The notes under the pieces were generated by a model. The model worked only from the letters and a program-made list of their open reading frames with translations. It had not been told where the DNA came from and ran no database searches. A stretch of DNA of 64,000 nucleotides from Acidobacteriota bacterium (GTDB taxonomy: Bacteria > Acidobacteriota > Terriglobia > Terriglobales > SCQP01): positions 228,761 to 292,760 of the forward strand of contig SCQP01000008.1 of NCBI GenBank assembly GCA_004299485.1, given 5' to 3'. This document shows, piece after piece, positions 28,501 to 36,031 of the stretch (position 1 is the first letter of the stretch; every line of letters begins with the position of its first letter). Position numbers and translations under genes: made by a program.

Positions 28501-30036
28501 TTAGGCCGACGCGGCTGCCGCGGCAGGTTCGTAATCGGCAGGCTCGGTTTCATCCGCCACAGCGGGCCGACGCAAGCGCCGGAACACGGGCGTAAGCACC
28601 ACCGCCAGCACCAGGTTCACCACCAGCGCATCGATGGCGGCGTAGGCGGCAATATGCAAGCTGCCGAGGTGCAGCGGATAGACCGAGGTGCGCAGCCCCA
28701 TCGCCCAACCCATCGCTGTGCCCGTGGCCATTCCGGCGGCCCAGCCGATCAGCAGCGCCGCCGGATGCAGCCAGCGACGATACAGGCCGAAGATGACCGC
28801 CGGGAAGGTTTGCAATATCCAGATGCCGCCGAGCAGTTGCAGGTTGATGGCGTAGGTGTGGTCACCAAAAATCACGAACACCACCGCTCCGAGCTTGAGC
28901 AGCAGCGAGATGAGCTTCGCCAGGCCCGATTCCCGGCGCGCGCTCAACTGCGGGTTCACATACTCGCGCCAGATGTTGCGGGTAAACAGCGTGCCGCAGG
29001 CAATCGCCATGATCGCGGCCGGCACCAGCGCGCCGATGGCGATGGCGGCCATGGCGAAACCGGCAAACCAGGCGGGAAACATGCTGGTGAACAGCACCGG
29101 AACAATGCTGTTGGGATCGGCCGTATGCACATTCGCCGCCAAGGCCACGTAACCAAGCAGGGCAATTAAGCCCAGCAGAAATGTATACGCCGGCAGAAAC
29201 ACGGCGTTGCGTTCGATGGCGCGGTCGCTCGCGGCGCTGAGAATGCTGGTCGCGGTGTGGGGATACAAAAAAGCCGCTAGCCCGGAGCCGACCGCGAGGG
29301 TGGCAAATGCGAGAAACTGCTCGGGCCGCAGAATCATCGATCCCGCAGGGTGATGCGCGGCCAGCGCCTGCGCGGCGAGATGAAAAATGCGCCCGTAGCC
29401 GCCAAGGCGCATGGGAATCCAGATCACCGCGACCAGAATCACGATGTAAACCATCGCGTCTTTCGCGATGGCGACAATCGCGGGCGCGCGCAAACCGCTC
29501 ACGTAGTCGTAGGCGACCAGAATCAAAAACGCCACGATCAGACCGATATTGCTGGCTTCGGCAGGACTGCGGAAGCCGAGCGCGGCAATCGCGACCTGCA
29601 TTCCGAGCAATTGCAAGGCGAGATAGGGCAGGGTGGCGACGATGCCGGTGACGGCGATGGCCAGCGCCAGCGGACGGCTGCCGTAGCGGCCGCGCACAAA
29701 ATCGGCCAGCGTCGAGTAGTTGCGCCGCCGCGACACCCGCCACAGGCGCGGCATCACCAGAAACACAAAGGGGTAGACCAGGACGGTATAGACCAGCGCA
29801 AAAAAGCCATTCGCGCCGACGCCATACACCAGCGCCGGCACCGCGATGATGGTGTAGGCGGAGTAGAAATCGCCGCCGATCAAAAACCAGGTGAGGACCG
29901 CGCCGAAACGGCGCCCGCCCAGCGCCCATTCCTCAATCGACTGCAGGTCGCCCTGGCGCCAGCGCGCCGCCCATAAGCCCAGCACCGTTACGCCCAGCAA
30001 ACAGGCGGCAAACACAATGACGGCGCTCGCCTGCAT
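28501..30036 (-). CDS. Sodium:solute symporter (SSS family, MctP-like)
   Basis: A 511 aa inner-membrane transporter with about 13 hydrophobic helices. The SSS signature regions appear: WALGGRRFGAVLTWFLIGGDFYSA near the N-terminus (conserved GG and gating region) and GLRAPAIVAIAKDAMVYIVI in the middle. The pairing with a DUF3311 protein is typical of monocarboxylate permease MctP and related carriers, so a carboxylate substrate is likely (inference). ATG 30036 is one base after the DUF3311 stop, giving a tight operon. Confidence 0.88.
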   Translation of the reverse strand: MQASAVIVFAACLLGVTVLGLWAARWRQGDLQSIEEWALGGRRFGAVLTWFLIGGDFYSAYTIIAVPALVYGVGANGFFALVYTVLVYPFVFLVMPRLWRVSRRRNYSTLADFVRGRYGSRPLALAIAVTGIVATLPYLALQLLGMQVAIAALGFRSPAEASNIGLIVAFLILVAYDYVSGLRAPAIVAIAKDAMVYIVILVAVIWIPMRLGGYGRIFHLAAQALAAHHPAGSMILRPEQFLAFATLAVGSGLAAFLYPHTATSILSAASDRAIERNAVFLPAYTFLLGLIALLGYVALAANVHTADPNSIVPVLFTSMFPAWFAGFAMAAIAIGALVPAAIMAIACGTLFTRNIWREYVNPQLSARRESGLAKLISLLLKLGAVVFVIFGDHTYAINLQLLGGIWILQTFPAVIFGLYRRWLHPAALLIGWAAGMATGTAMGWAMGLRTSVYPLHLGSLHIAAYAAIDALVVNLVLAVVLTPVFRRLRRPAVADETEPADYEPAAAAASA

Positions 30037-30037
30037 G

Positions 30038-30220
30038 TCAGCGCCTCACCTTATACACGATGCCGGTCAGCACCGCGGTCAGAATGACCCACAGGAACAG
30101 GTACCAGTAAAAGAAGGGGAAGCCCCAAAGCTCAGGCTGCTGGCGCGCGTAGAGCGGCACCCAGAGCAGCGCCACATAGGGCACCAGCAGCAGCCAGAGA
30201 ATGGCCCTGCGGAAGGTCAT
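30038..30220 (-). CDS. DUF3311 small membrane protein, symporter partner
   Basis: A 60 aa protein with two predicted transmembrane helices (ILWLLLVPYVALLWVPLYA and FYWYLFLWVILTAVLTGIVY) joined by a short loop containing PELWGFPFFYWY, the pattern of DUF3311 proteins encoded before SSS symporters. ATG 30220 was taken as the start; a TTG at 30241 would add seven residues. It probably helps assembly or function of the downstream symporter. Confidence 0.75.
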   Translation of the reverse strand: MTFRRAILWLLLVPYVALLWVPLYARQQPELWGFPFFYWYLFLWVILTAVLTGIVYKVRR

Positions 30221-30291
30221 GTTGCTTGACGGTACCCGCAACCGGCACGGCGGTCAAGCGCGGCACCGGACGAGTTGCGAACCGGGTGGGC

Positions 30292-30605
30292 TCACCTGCG
30301 GGAAATAGCCTGTTCCAGACGCGCAACGTCGGCAAGATCCTAAGGCCTCCCGGCAGCTCGCTTGTTAATCAGGAAGTCTTCCCGGCTGAGGTACTGAACC
30401 TTCACGCCCCCTAGCTCGCCCGGCCGAACCGTGCGAGCGCGCCAAGTACGCGCTCCGCGTTGGCCGACGACGGTTCGACCCAAAGATCCAAATCCTTGGT
30501 GCCGCGCGGCAGACCGTACCACGCCAACGCATAGGCGCCGACGACGAGAAATTTGACCTCAGCGGCGGATAATTCGCTCAAAAGAGCGATCAAGCCGGGG
30601 TGCAT
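30292..30605 (-). pseudogene. Decayed nucleotidyltransferase (MNT/AbiEii-like)
   Basis: The first 64 codons encode the start of a nucleotidyltransferase (KFLVVGAYALAWYGLPRGTK, then DLDLWVEPSSANAERVL), including the G-rich strand and the DLDLW acids. The frame then breaks. The family C-terminus (VQYLSREDFLINKRAAGRP) reappears in another frame without the usual middle of about 60 residues. It is followed by an in-frame TAG where lysine is expected, then DLADVARLEQAIS. Deletion plus a nonsense change indicates an inactive gene. It overlaps the small upstream gene by 47 bases, as such pairs usually do. Confidence 0.75.
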
Positions 30606-30777
30606 CGGAACACAGTCCTGCGAGTTGGTGCTGTTCCAGACTCAACTGCCAAGCCAGTTCCACGCGCGCTTCGGGCGTGAGGCGCATCCAATATTCTGCA
30701 TCGTGCTGGTCGGCTTCGGCGTGGCTTGAGAACCGCCTTACCGTCCAGCCTGGCCGCGTTTTGCGCGCTTCCGCCAT
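30559..30777 (-). CDS. Small hypothetical partner of a nucleotidyltransferase
   Basis: A 72 aa acidic-to-basic protein (WTVRRFSSHAEADQHDAEYW, then MRLTPEARVELAWQLSLEQ) of the kind found directly upstream of and overlapping stand-alone nucleotidyltransferase genes. It may be the antitoxin or regulatory half of such a pair, but no DNA-binding motif is evident. Its partner here is broken, so the locus is probably dead or dying. Confidence 0.6.
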   Translation of the reverse strand: MAEARKTRPGWTVRRFSSHAEADQHDAEYWMRLTPEARVELAWQLSLEQHQLAGLCSDAPRLDRSFERIIRR

Positions 30778-30786
30778 ATGTCTATT

Positions 30787-32220
30787 TTAATGCAGGCCGA
30801 CCTGGCCGGCAACGGAGCGGATCAGGGCCGCGCTGTCATAGCCGACGCCATGCTTAAAGACGATTTGCACGTTTTCGATGTCGTGGATGTCTTGCGCCAG
30901 GTTGCCTTTGACCACGACCAGATCGGCACGCTTGCCTTTGGCGAGAGTGCCGATCTCGTTGTCGAGATGCAGAAACTTGGCGCCGTTTTGGGTGGCGACG
31001 TGAATCGCCTGCTCGGGCGTGAGGCCCTCCTCGACCAGGAGCTCGACCTCGCGCTGATCGCCGAAGCCGGCGACCACGCCGCCATTGCCAGTCGGATCGA
31101 GGCCGGCCAGGAGCAGTCCGCCATCTTTATAGAAGTCATACTCGAACTGCATTTCTTTTTTGAAAATGCTGGCCGCTGGACCCGGACGCTCGTCACCTCG
31201 GACGCGCGACAGCAGGTAATGCACACGCGACGCGGGCGAGAGCACCTGCAAGAGTCGCGGCAACTCGCGCAACGGCGGGCGGCCGGGCACCATCGCCTCA
31301 AATACCGGCAGCGTCGAGGTCAGCGCCACGTGACGCGCAATCAGATCATGGAGGGTGGCCTGCACTTCGGGGCCCTCGACATCGATCGCTGCCAGCGTTT
31401 TTGCAGTCAGCGCGCCGGGGGGACAAACATCGGGTGGCTTGCCGGGGTCGAATTCGGTGTCAACCTCCAGCCCATGTTCCAAGTCATCGATGCCGAGGGA
31501 AGCGGCTTCCTTAAAGCCAATCGAACACAGGTGGCCGGTGATGGTGTCGCCGGGAACGGAATGAACCTGCTGGACGGCCGCAGCCAGCTCGGCGCGGGTG
31601 ATCTGCATGTAGGCCTTGAAAGTAGTGACGCCCTCGCTCTGCCAGTACTTTACGGTGCGCGTGGCGTCGGCCGGCCCGCTCAGGCCGTGCATATTGGGTG
31701 TGAAGCCGCCGGGGCCGTTCAGATACGGGCCGGTGATGTTCATCGACGGCCCGATCATCAGGCCCGCATCAATTTCCTGTTTGAGATTCAAGTCGGTGTA
31801 GGGCATGACCGCTCCCGTGGTGCGCAGGGTGGTGACGCCGCTCGCCAGATACAGGCGCGGAAAGCTGAACCCCATATCGTGGTAAAGCGGCGGCGCGCCC
31901 GGCAAAAAACCGACGCCCGAGGGGTCGGGATAGAACAAGTGGTCGTGCATGCCCACCAGGCCAGGAAAAACAGTGTCGCCGCTCAAGTCGAGCACTTTGG
32001 CGTCTGCGGGAACGATGACGTTGGCGCCGATGGCGGCGATGCGGCCGTGCTCGAGCAGTACGGTCTGATCGGCTACTGCAGCAGCGCCGGTACCGTCGAT
32101 CACGCGCACGTGCTCCAGTGCCACCACGGGCGCGTCCACGCTAACAAACTGCCGCAGAACCGGAGACAGTGACTGCGCCGCCAACCCGCAAGAGAGCAAA
32201 AGCATGACCAGAAGTCTCAT
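30787..32220 (-). CDS. Secreted amidohydrolase-superfamily protein
   Basis: A 477 aa exported metal-dependent hydrolase of the imidazolonepropionase/prolidase-like branch. A signal peptide (RLLVMLLLSCGLAAQS) precedes VRVIDGTG. The metal motif appears as FPGLVGMHDHLF (the usual HxH reads HDH), later histidines lie in TGHLCSIGF and DDLEHGLE, the candidate aspartate is in LLLAGLDPTG, and the end is GKRADLVVVKGN. ATG 32220 gives the signal peptide; 32262 would run into the divergent gene. Probably periplasmic cleavage of a peptide- or amide-type compound; substrate unknown. It is divergent from the acetamidase gene with 31 bases between starts. Confidence 0.88.
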   Translation of the reverse strand: MRLLVMLLLSCGLAAQSLSPVLRQFVSVDAPVVALEHVRVIDGTGAAAVADQTVLLEHGRIAAIGANVIVPADAKVLDLSGDTVFPGLVGMHDHLFYPDPSGVGFLPGAPPLYHDMGFSFPRLYLASGVTTLRTTGAVMPYTDLNLKQEIDAGLMIGPSMNITGPYLNGPGGFTPNMHGLSGPADATRTVKYWQSEGVTTFKAYMQITRAELAAAVQQVHSVPGDTITGHLCSIGFKEAASLGIDDLEHGLEVDTEFDPGKPPDVCPPGALTAKTLAAIDVEGPEVQATLHDLIARHVALTSTLPVFEAMVPGRPPLRELPRLLQVLSPASRVHYLLSRVRGDERPGPAASIFKKEMQFEYDFYKDGGLLLAGLDPTGNGGVVAGFGDQREVELLVEEGLTPEQAIHVATQNGAKFLHLDNEIGTLAKGKRADLVVVKGNLAQDIHDIENVQIVFKHGVGYDSAALIRSVAGQVGLH

Positions 32221-32251
32221 AGCAGTGAGTTTAGCGCCTATACTAGGCGGC

Positions 32252-33259
32252 ATGAAAACCATCCTGCTGTGGACGCTCGCCGCCGCCCTGCCGCTGGCCG
32301 CGCAAGCGCCCCTCCACCTGGCTGCGACCTCGAAAACCGTGACCTGGGGCCATTACTCGGCAGGAGACAAACCGGTATTGACCATCAACCCCGGTCAGAC
32401 CGTCTCTGTCGATACGCTGCTCACCAATAGTCCGCAAGGTCTGCGCCGCGCGGGCGTGCCGGAGAGCCAGATCCAAGCCAGCCTCAAGGAAGTGTTCGAA
32501 GACGTGCCGCGCGCCGATCGCGGGCCAGGCGGGCATATTCTCACCGGCCCGATCTACGTTCGCGGCGCCGAGCCGGGCGACACCCTGGCGGTGCACATTG
32601 ACAGGATCACGGGCATGATTCCCTATGCCTACAACTCGTTTGGGCCGCGCAGCGGTTTCCTGATCATGCCCGGCCTGCACAAAATGCGCATCATTCCCCT
32701 GGACTGGAAAACGATGACGGCACAGTTCGCCCCCGGCATCACCATCCCCATGCATCCGTTTTTCGGCAGCATCGGTGTGGCCCCGCCGGCCAGTTATGGC
32801 AAGCACAGCTCGGTGCCTCCCGATCTGATGGGCGGCAACATGGACTGCAAGGATCTAGTGGCCGGCAGCACCATCTACTTCCCCGTGTTTGTGCCGGGCG
32901 CGCTCTTCTACGTGGGTGACGGCCACGCCGGCCAGGGCGACGGCGAGGTGGATATTACCGCGATTGAAACCTCGCTGCAGGGGACATTTACGTTCACGCT
33001 ACGCAAGCACACCGGCCAGAGCTGGCCGCACGCGGAGACCGCTTCGAACTTCATGACCTTCGGCTTCAGCCGCGATCTGCGCGCCGCCACCACGCAGGCC
33101 CTCGAGCACATGGTGTCGTTTCTGGTCAAGCACCGGCACATGACGCGCGCGGACGCCTACATGCTCATCAGTGTGGCTGGTAACGTGCATGACTGCGAGC
33201 TGGTGGATGACAATCTGGGCGTGAGTGTGAGCTTGCCCAAGCGGCTGTTCAGTCACTGA
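32252..33259 (+). CDS. Secreted acetamidase/formamidase-family protein
   Basis: A 335 aa FmdA/AmdA-type amidase that would release ammonia from a short amide. Family text includes HYSAGDKPVLTINPGQTVSVDT near the N-terminus, TGPIYVRGAEPGDTLAVHI, GGNMDCKDL and YVGDGHAGQGDGEV. A signal peptide (ILLWTLAAALPLAAQ) makes it periplasmic, unlike the classical cytoplasmic enzymes. ATG 32252 is the start that exposes the signal peptide. It shares the divergent promoter region with the amidohydrolase, which suggests a common amide-related role (inference). Confidence 0.88.
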   Translation: MKTILLWTLAAALPLAAQAPLHLAATSKTVTWGHYSAGDKPVLTINPGQTVSVDTLLTNSPQGLRRAGVPESQIQASLKEVFEDVPRADRGPGGHILTGPIYVRGAEPGDTLAVHIDRITGMIPYAYNSFGPRSGFLIMPGLHKMRIIPLDWKTMTAQFAPGITIPMHPFFGSIGVAPPASYGKHSSVPPDLMGGNMDCKDLVAGSTIYFPVFVPGALFYVGDGHAGQGDGEVDITAIETSLQGTFTFTLRKHTGQSWPHAETASNFMTFGFSRDLRAATTQALEHMVSFLVKHRHMTRADAYMLISVAGNVHDCELVDDNLGVSVSLPKRLFSH

Positions 33260-33294
33260 TCTTTGCTACACTGCGCCTGAGGAGAAACCGGGAA

Positions 33295-34710
33295 ATGACA
33301 TCACGATCCTGTCTGGCGGCTGCCGCCGCCCTGCTGTTCGCTACCGCGCTGGGCGCGCAAACCTCCAAAGCGACCTTCGACCATCCGCCCGCGGTGACCC
33401 CGAGCGCCAGCAATGCGACACTGCGCCAAATCATTCGTGAGATCAGTGCGGCGAACATTCACGAAGATCAGGTGAAGCTGGTGAGCTTCGGCACGCGGCT
33501 GGCGACGGAAGAAACCGATTCGACCACCACCGGTACGCGCGCCGCTCGCGCCTGGATCGTAGCGCAATTCAAGCAATACAGCGCCGCCTCGGGCGGCCGT
33601 TTGCAGGTCGCCGAGCAGCATTTTATGGTGCCACCGGGCTTCCGCATCCGCACGGCGGTGCCGATGACCAACGTCGTGGCGACGCTGCCCGGCGATAACC
33701 CCAACGATCACCGCGTGTTCGTGATGGGCGGCGATTACGACACCATCGGCGGCTTTGGCGGCGGTACCGACACGCGCACGCCCACCGTAGGTCCGGGCGC
33801 GAACGATGACGCCAGCGGCGTAGCCGTGGCGCTGGAGTGCGCGCGGGTGATGAGCCAGTACCATTTCCCCGCCACCCTCGAGTTCATCGCCTTCGATGGC
33901 GAAGAGGAGGGGCTGTACGGCGCCTACTGGAACGCGCGTGCGGCCCAGGCCGATCATCAGCAGGTCGCGGCCATGCTCGATGACGACATCGTCGGCGGCG
34001 ACAATACGCCCGGCCACGTCAATACCAATAAAATGCGCGTCTACAGCGAAGGTGTGCCGGAAGACGCCTCGCCTCTCCAGGTGCTCCGCCTGGCCACCAT
34101 CGGCGGCGAAAACGATTCCCTGTCCCGCGAGCTGGGCCGTTACGCGTCAGGGATCGCGGCTCTCTACCTGCCGGACTTTCAGGTCGTGCAGGAGTACCGG
34201 CGCGACCGCTTCGGCCGCGGCGGCGACGACATCGCTTATGTGCAGGCCGGCTTCACCGCCGTCCGCATGACCGACTACTACGAAAACTACGATCACCAGC
34301 ATCAGTGGAAGCGCATGTACAACGGCGTGTTGTTTGGTGACCTGTTGCAATTCACCAATCCCAGTTACACCGCCAACGTGGCGCGCGTGAACGTTCTGAC
34401 GCTGGCGGGGCTGGCACTGGCGCCGCCGACGCCGGCGCCGGTCGAACAACGCCGCCATGGCTGGGGCACACACCTTTCGTGGAATGCCGTACCTGGGGCG
34501 GTCAGCTATCGCGTCTTGCTGCGCCCGACGGCGGCGGCTCAATGGACGAAACGGTATGCAGTCAGCGGCACCTCGGTCAACATGGAAGCAACCCTGGACG
34601 ACTACATAATGGGTGTGGTCGCGGTCGGCAAGGACGGCACCGAAAGCCTGCCCTCGATTCCCCAGGCCCGTCCCAGCACCGGCACCTCCCCGTTCCCGCC
34701 GGTTCACTAA
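33295..34710 (+). CDS. Secreted M28-family zinc peptidase with C-terminal Ig/Fn3-like domain
   Basis: A 471 aa exported aminopeptidase-like protein. A signal peptide (CLAAAAALLFATALGAQ) is followed by the M28 domain: GGDYDTIGG, then PGANDDASGVAVALE for the bridging aspartate, and FDGEEEGLYG with the catalytic glutamates. The first zinc ligand, normally histidine in GGHYDS, is aspartate here. The last 110 residues (HLSWNAVPGAVSYRVLLRP) look like a fibronectin-type sandwich. Its stop interlocks by four bases with the convergent ATPase gene. The substrate is probably peptides in the periplasm or outside the cell. Confidence 0.88.
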   Translation: MTSRSCLAAAAALLFATALGAQTSKATFDHPPAVTPSASNATLRQIIREISAANIHEDQVKLVSFGTRLATEETDSTTTGTRAARAWIVAQFKQYSAASGGRLQVAEQHFMVPPGFRIRTAVPMTNVVATLPGDNPNDHRVFVMGGDYDTIGGFGGGTDTRTPTVGPGANDDASGVAVALECARVMSQYHFPATLEFIAFDGEEEGLYGAYWNARAAQADHQQVAAMLDDDIVGGDNTPGHVNTNKMRVYSEGVPEDASPLQVLRLATIGGENDSLSRELGRYASGIAALYLPDFQVVQEYRRDRFGRGGDDIAYVQAGFTAVRMTDYYENYDHQHQWKRMYNGVLFGDLLQFTNPSYTANVARVNVLTLAGLALAPPTPAPVEQRRHGWGTHLSWNAVPGAVSYRVLLRPTAAAQWTKRYAVSGTSVNMEATLDDYIMGVVAVGKDGTESLPSIPQARPSTGTSPFPPVH

Positions 34711-35939
34711 CCCTCTGGCGGGCCGGAAAGCAGAAATGCTTCCCAGCTCAGCGCGGCGGCGCCACGGTTGCGGGCGTCTTGCTCGCGGCCGGGCGCAGTC
34801 AGCACCAGCGGCTGAAATTTGCGATAACGCCGGCAGAACTCGAACAGCGCGATGAGATCCTGCGACTCAAAACCGCCGGTCTTGACTTCCACCGCCCAGT
34901 TGCCCCAGCTCCCTTCGAAAACGGCGTCGATTTCCCTCGGCTCTTCGCGCCAGTAGCTGACGCGCTGGCCCTGGTTGACGGCAAACGCCAGGCACGCGTT
35001 CTCGACCCATTGGCCGTACAGAGCCGGATCGTGGGCCCGATCGGGCGCGCCGCCGGCATGGATCGCGGTGATCAGCGCGTTGTTCAGGACCACGAGCTTG
35101 GGCGGCGCCGCGCGGCGCCGGCGGAGCTGCGGCGAGTAGCGCTCCAGCGGGGCGACCAGATAGGCATCCTGCAGCAGGCGCAGGTAGTTGGCCACCGTCG
35201 CCAGCGCTCCTTTGTCCTGAAGTTTCCCCTGCAGCTTCTGCAGCGAGACAATCTGCGCCGGTGCAGACGCAGCCAGCGCAAACACCTGGCGCAATAGCGC
35301 CGGACGCCGCACACTGCCGAGCGCCAGCACATCGCGCCCAATCGCCGGCTCGATGATGGCGTCGAGGACGTACGCCCGCCAGCGCGCCTCGTCCGCGGCC
35401 AGGCGAACCGCGCCGGGATAGCCCCCATGCGCCACCACTTCCTGGATCGCTTGCACAGGCGTCAGATCGAAAACCTCTGCCAGCGCCGCTGCGGGCCAGT
35501 GCGTCAGCTCCAACCGCTCGAAGCGGCCAGCCAGACTTTCACGGGAACCGGTCAGAACGCGCAACGCCGATGAACCGGTGGCGATGACATGCAAGCGCAG
35601 CTTCTGCCGCCGGGCACGATCCCAGAAGCTTTTCAGTTGCGCCGCCCAATCGGGAAACTGGTGCACTTCATCGAGCAGCAGGATCGCCGGCGCCGCGGCA
35701 GCCAGGCGCTCCGCCTCGGCCCACTTGCGCTCCCAAAAGCCCGGCAGTGACGCATCGGGGTCGTCGCCTGCCGCGTAAACCGCGCGTTGCGGAAACTGTC
35801 CGGCCAGCTCCAGCAGCAGCGTTGTCTTGCCCACTTGGCGTGGTCCGGTCAGCAACTGCAAGAATGCCGGCTGTGCAGCGCGCACGCGCGCCAGCAGTGC
35901 TTGACGGCAAGAGACGAAGCTAAGAACTTCTGAAGCCAT
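34707..35939 (-). CDS. AAA ATPase with C-terminal DUF4143 nuclease-like domain
   Basis: A 410 aa protein of the common AAA_14/DUF4143 type. The N-terminal ATPase has Walker A LLTGPRQVGKTTLL near residue 30, Walker B AILLLDEVHQFPDW, and a sensor in VIATGSSAL. The C-terminal DUF4143 part carries an endonuclease-like core (REIDAVFEGSWGNWAVEVKT, with D and ExK). These genes are scattered through bacterial genomes and are often accessory; their job is unknown. The upstream region is strikingly AT-rich and palindromic (35946-35975), unlike its surroundings, which hints at horizontal acquisition. Confidence 0.9.
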   Translation of the reverse strand: MASEVLSFVSCRQALLARVRAAQPAFLQLLTGPRQVGKTTLLLELAGQFPQRAVYAAGDDPDASLPGFWERKWAEAERLAAAAPAILLLDEVHQFPDWAAQLKSFWDRARRQKLRLHVIATGSSALRVLTGSRESLAGRFERLELTHWPAAALAEVFDLTPVQAIQEVVAHGGYPGAVRLAADEARWRAYVLDAIIEPAIGRDVLALGSVRRPALLRQVFALAASAPAQIVSLQKLQGKLQDKGALATVANYLRLLQDAYLVAPLERYSPQLRRRRAAPPKLVVLNNALITAIHAGGAPDRAHDPALYGQWVENACLAFAVNQGQRVSYWREEPREIDAVFEGSWGNWAVEVKTGGFESQDLIALFEFCRRYRKFQPLVLTAPGREQDARNRGAAALSWEAFLLSGPPEG

Positions 35940-35945
35940 GGCTTA

Positions 35946-35975
35946 ATAATTATTATAGCCTATTCGAATAATTAT
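35946..35975. promoter_or_regulatory. AT-rich inverted repeat before the DUF4143 ATPase gene
   Basis: Arms ATAATTATT (35946-35954) and AATAATTAT (35967-35975) are perfectly complementary across 12 bases. The left arm itself sits in a TAATAATTATTA palindrome. It begins six bases upstream of the ATPase start codon and lies in a pocket of very low GC (about 35940-35990). An autoregulatory operator or a cruciform-prone promoter element are the likely readings. Confidence 0.45.
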
Positions 35976-36031
35976 CATACTATATTTTACAAACGCTGGC
36001 GAGGCTTTGAACACTGGAGTATAGTGGGCGC

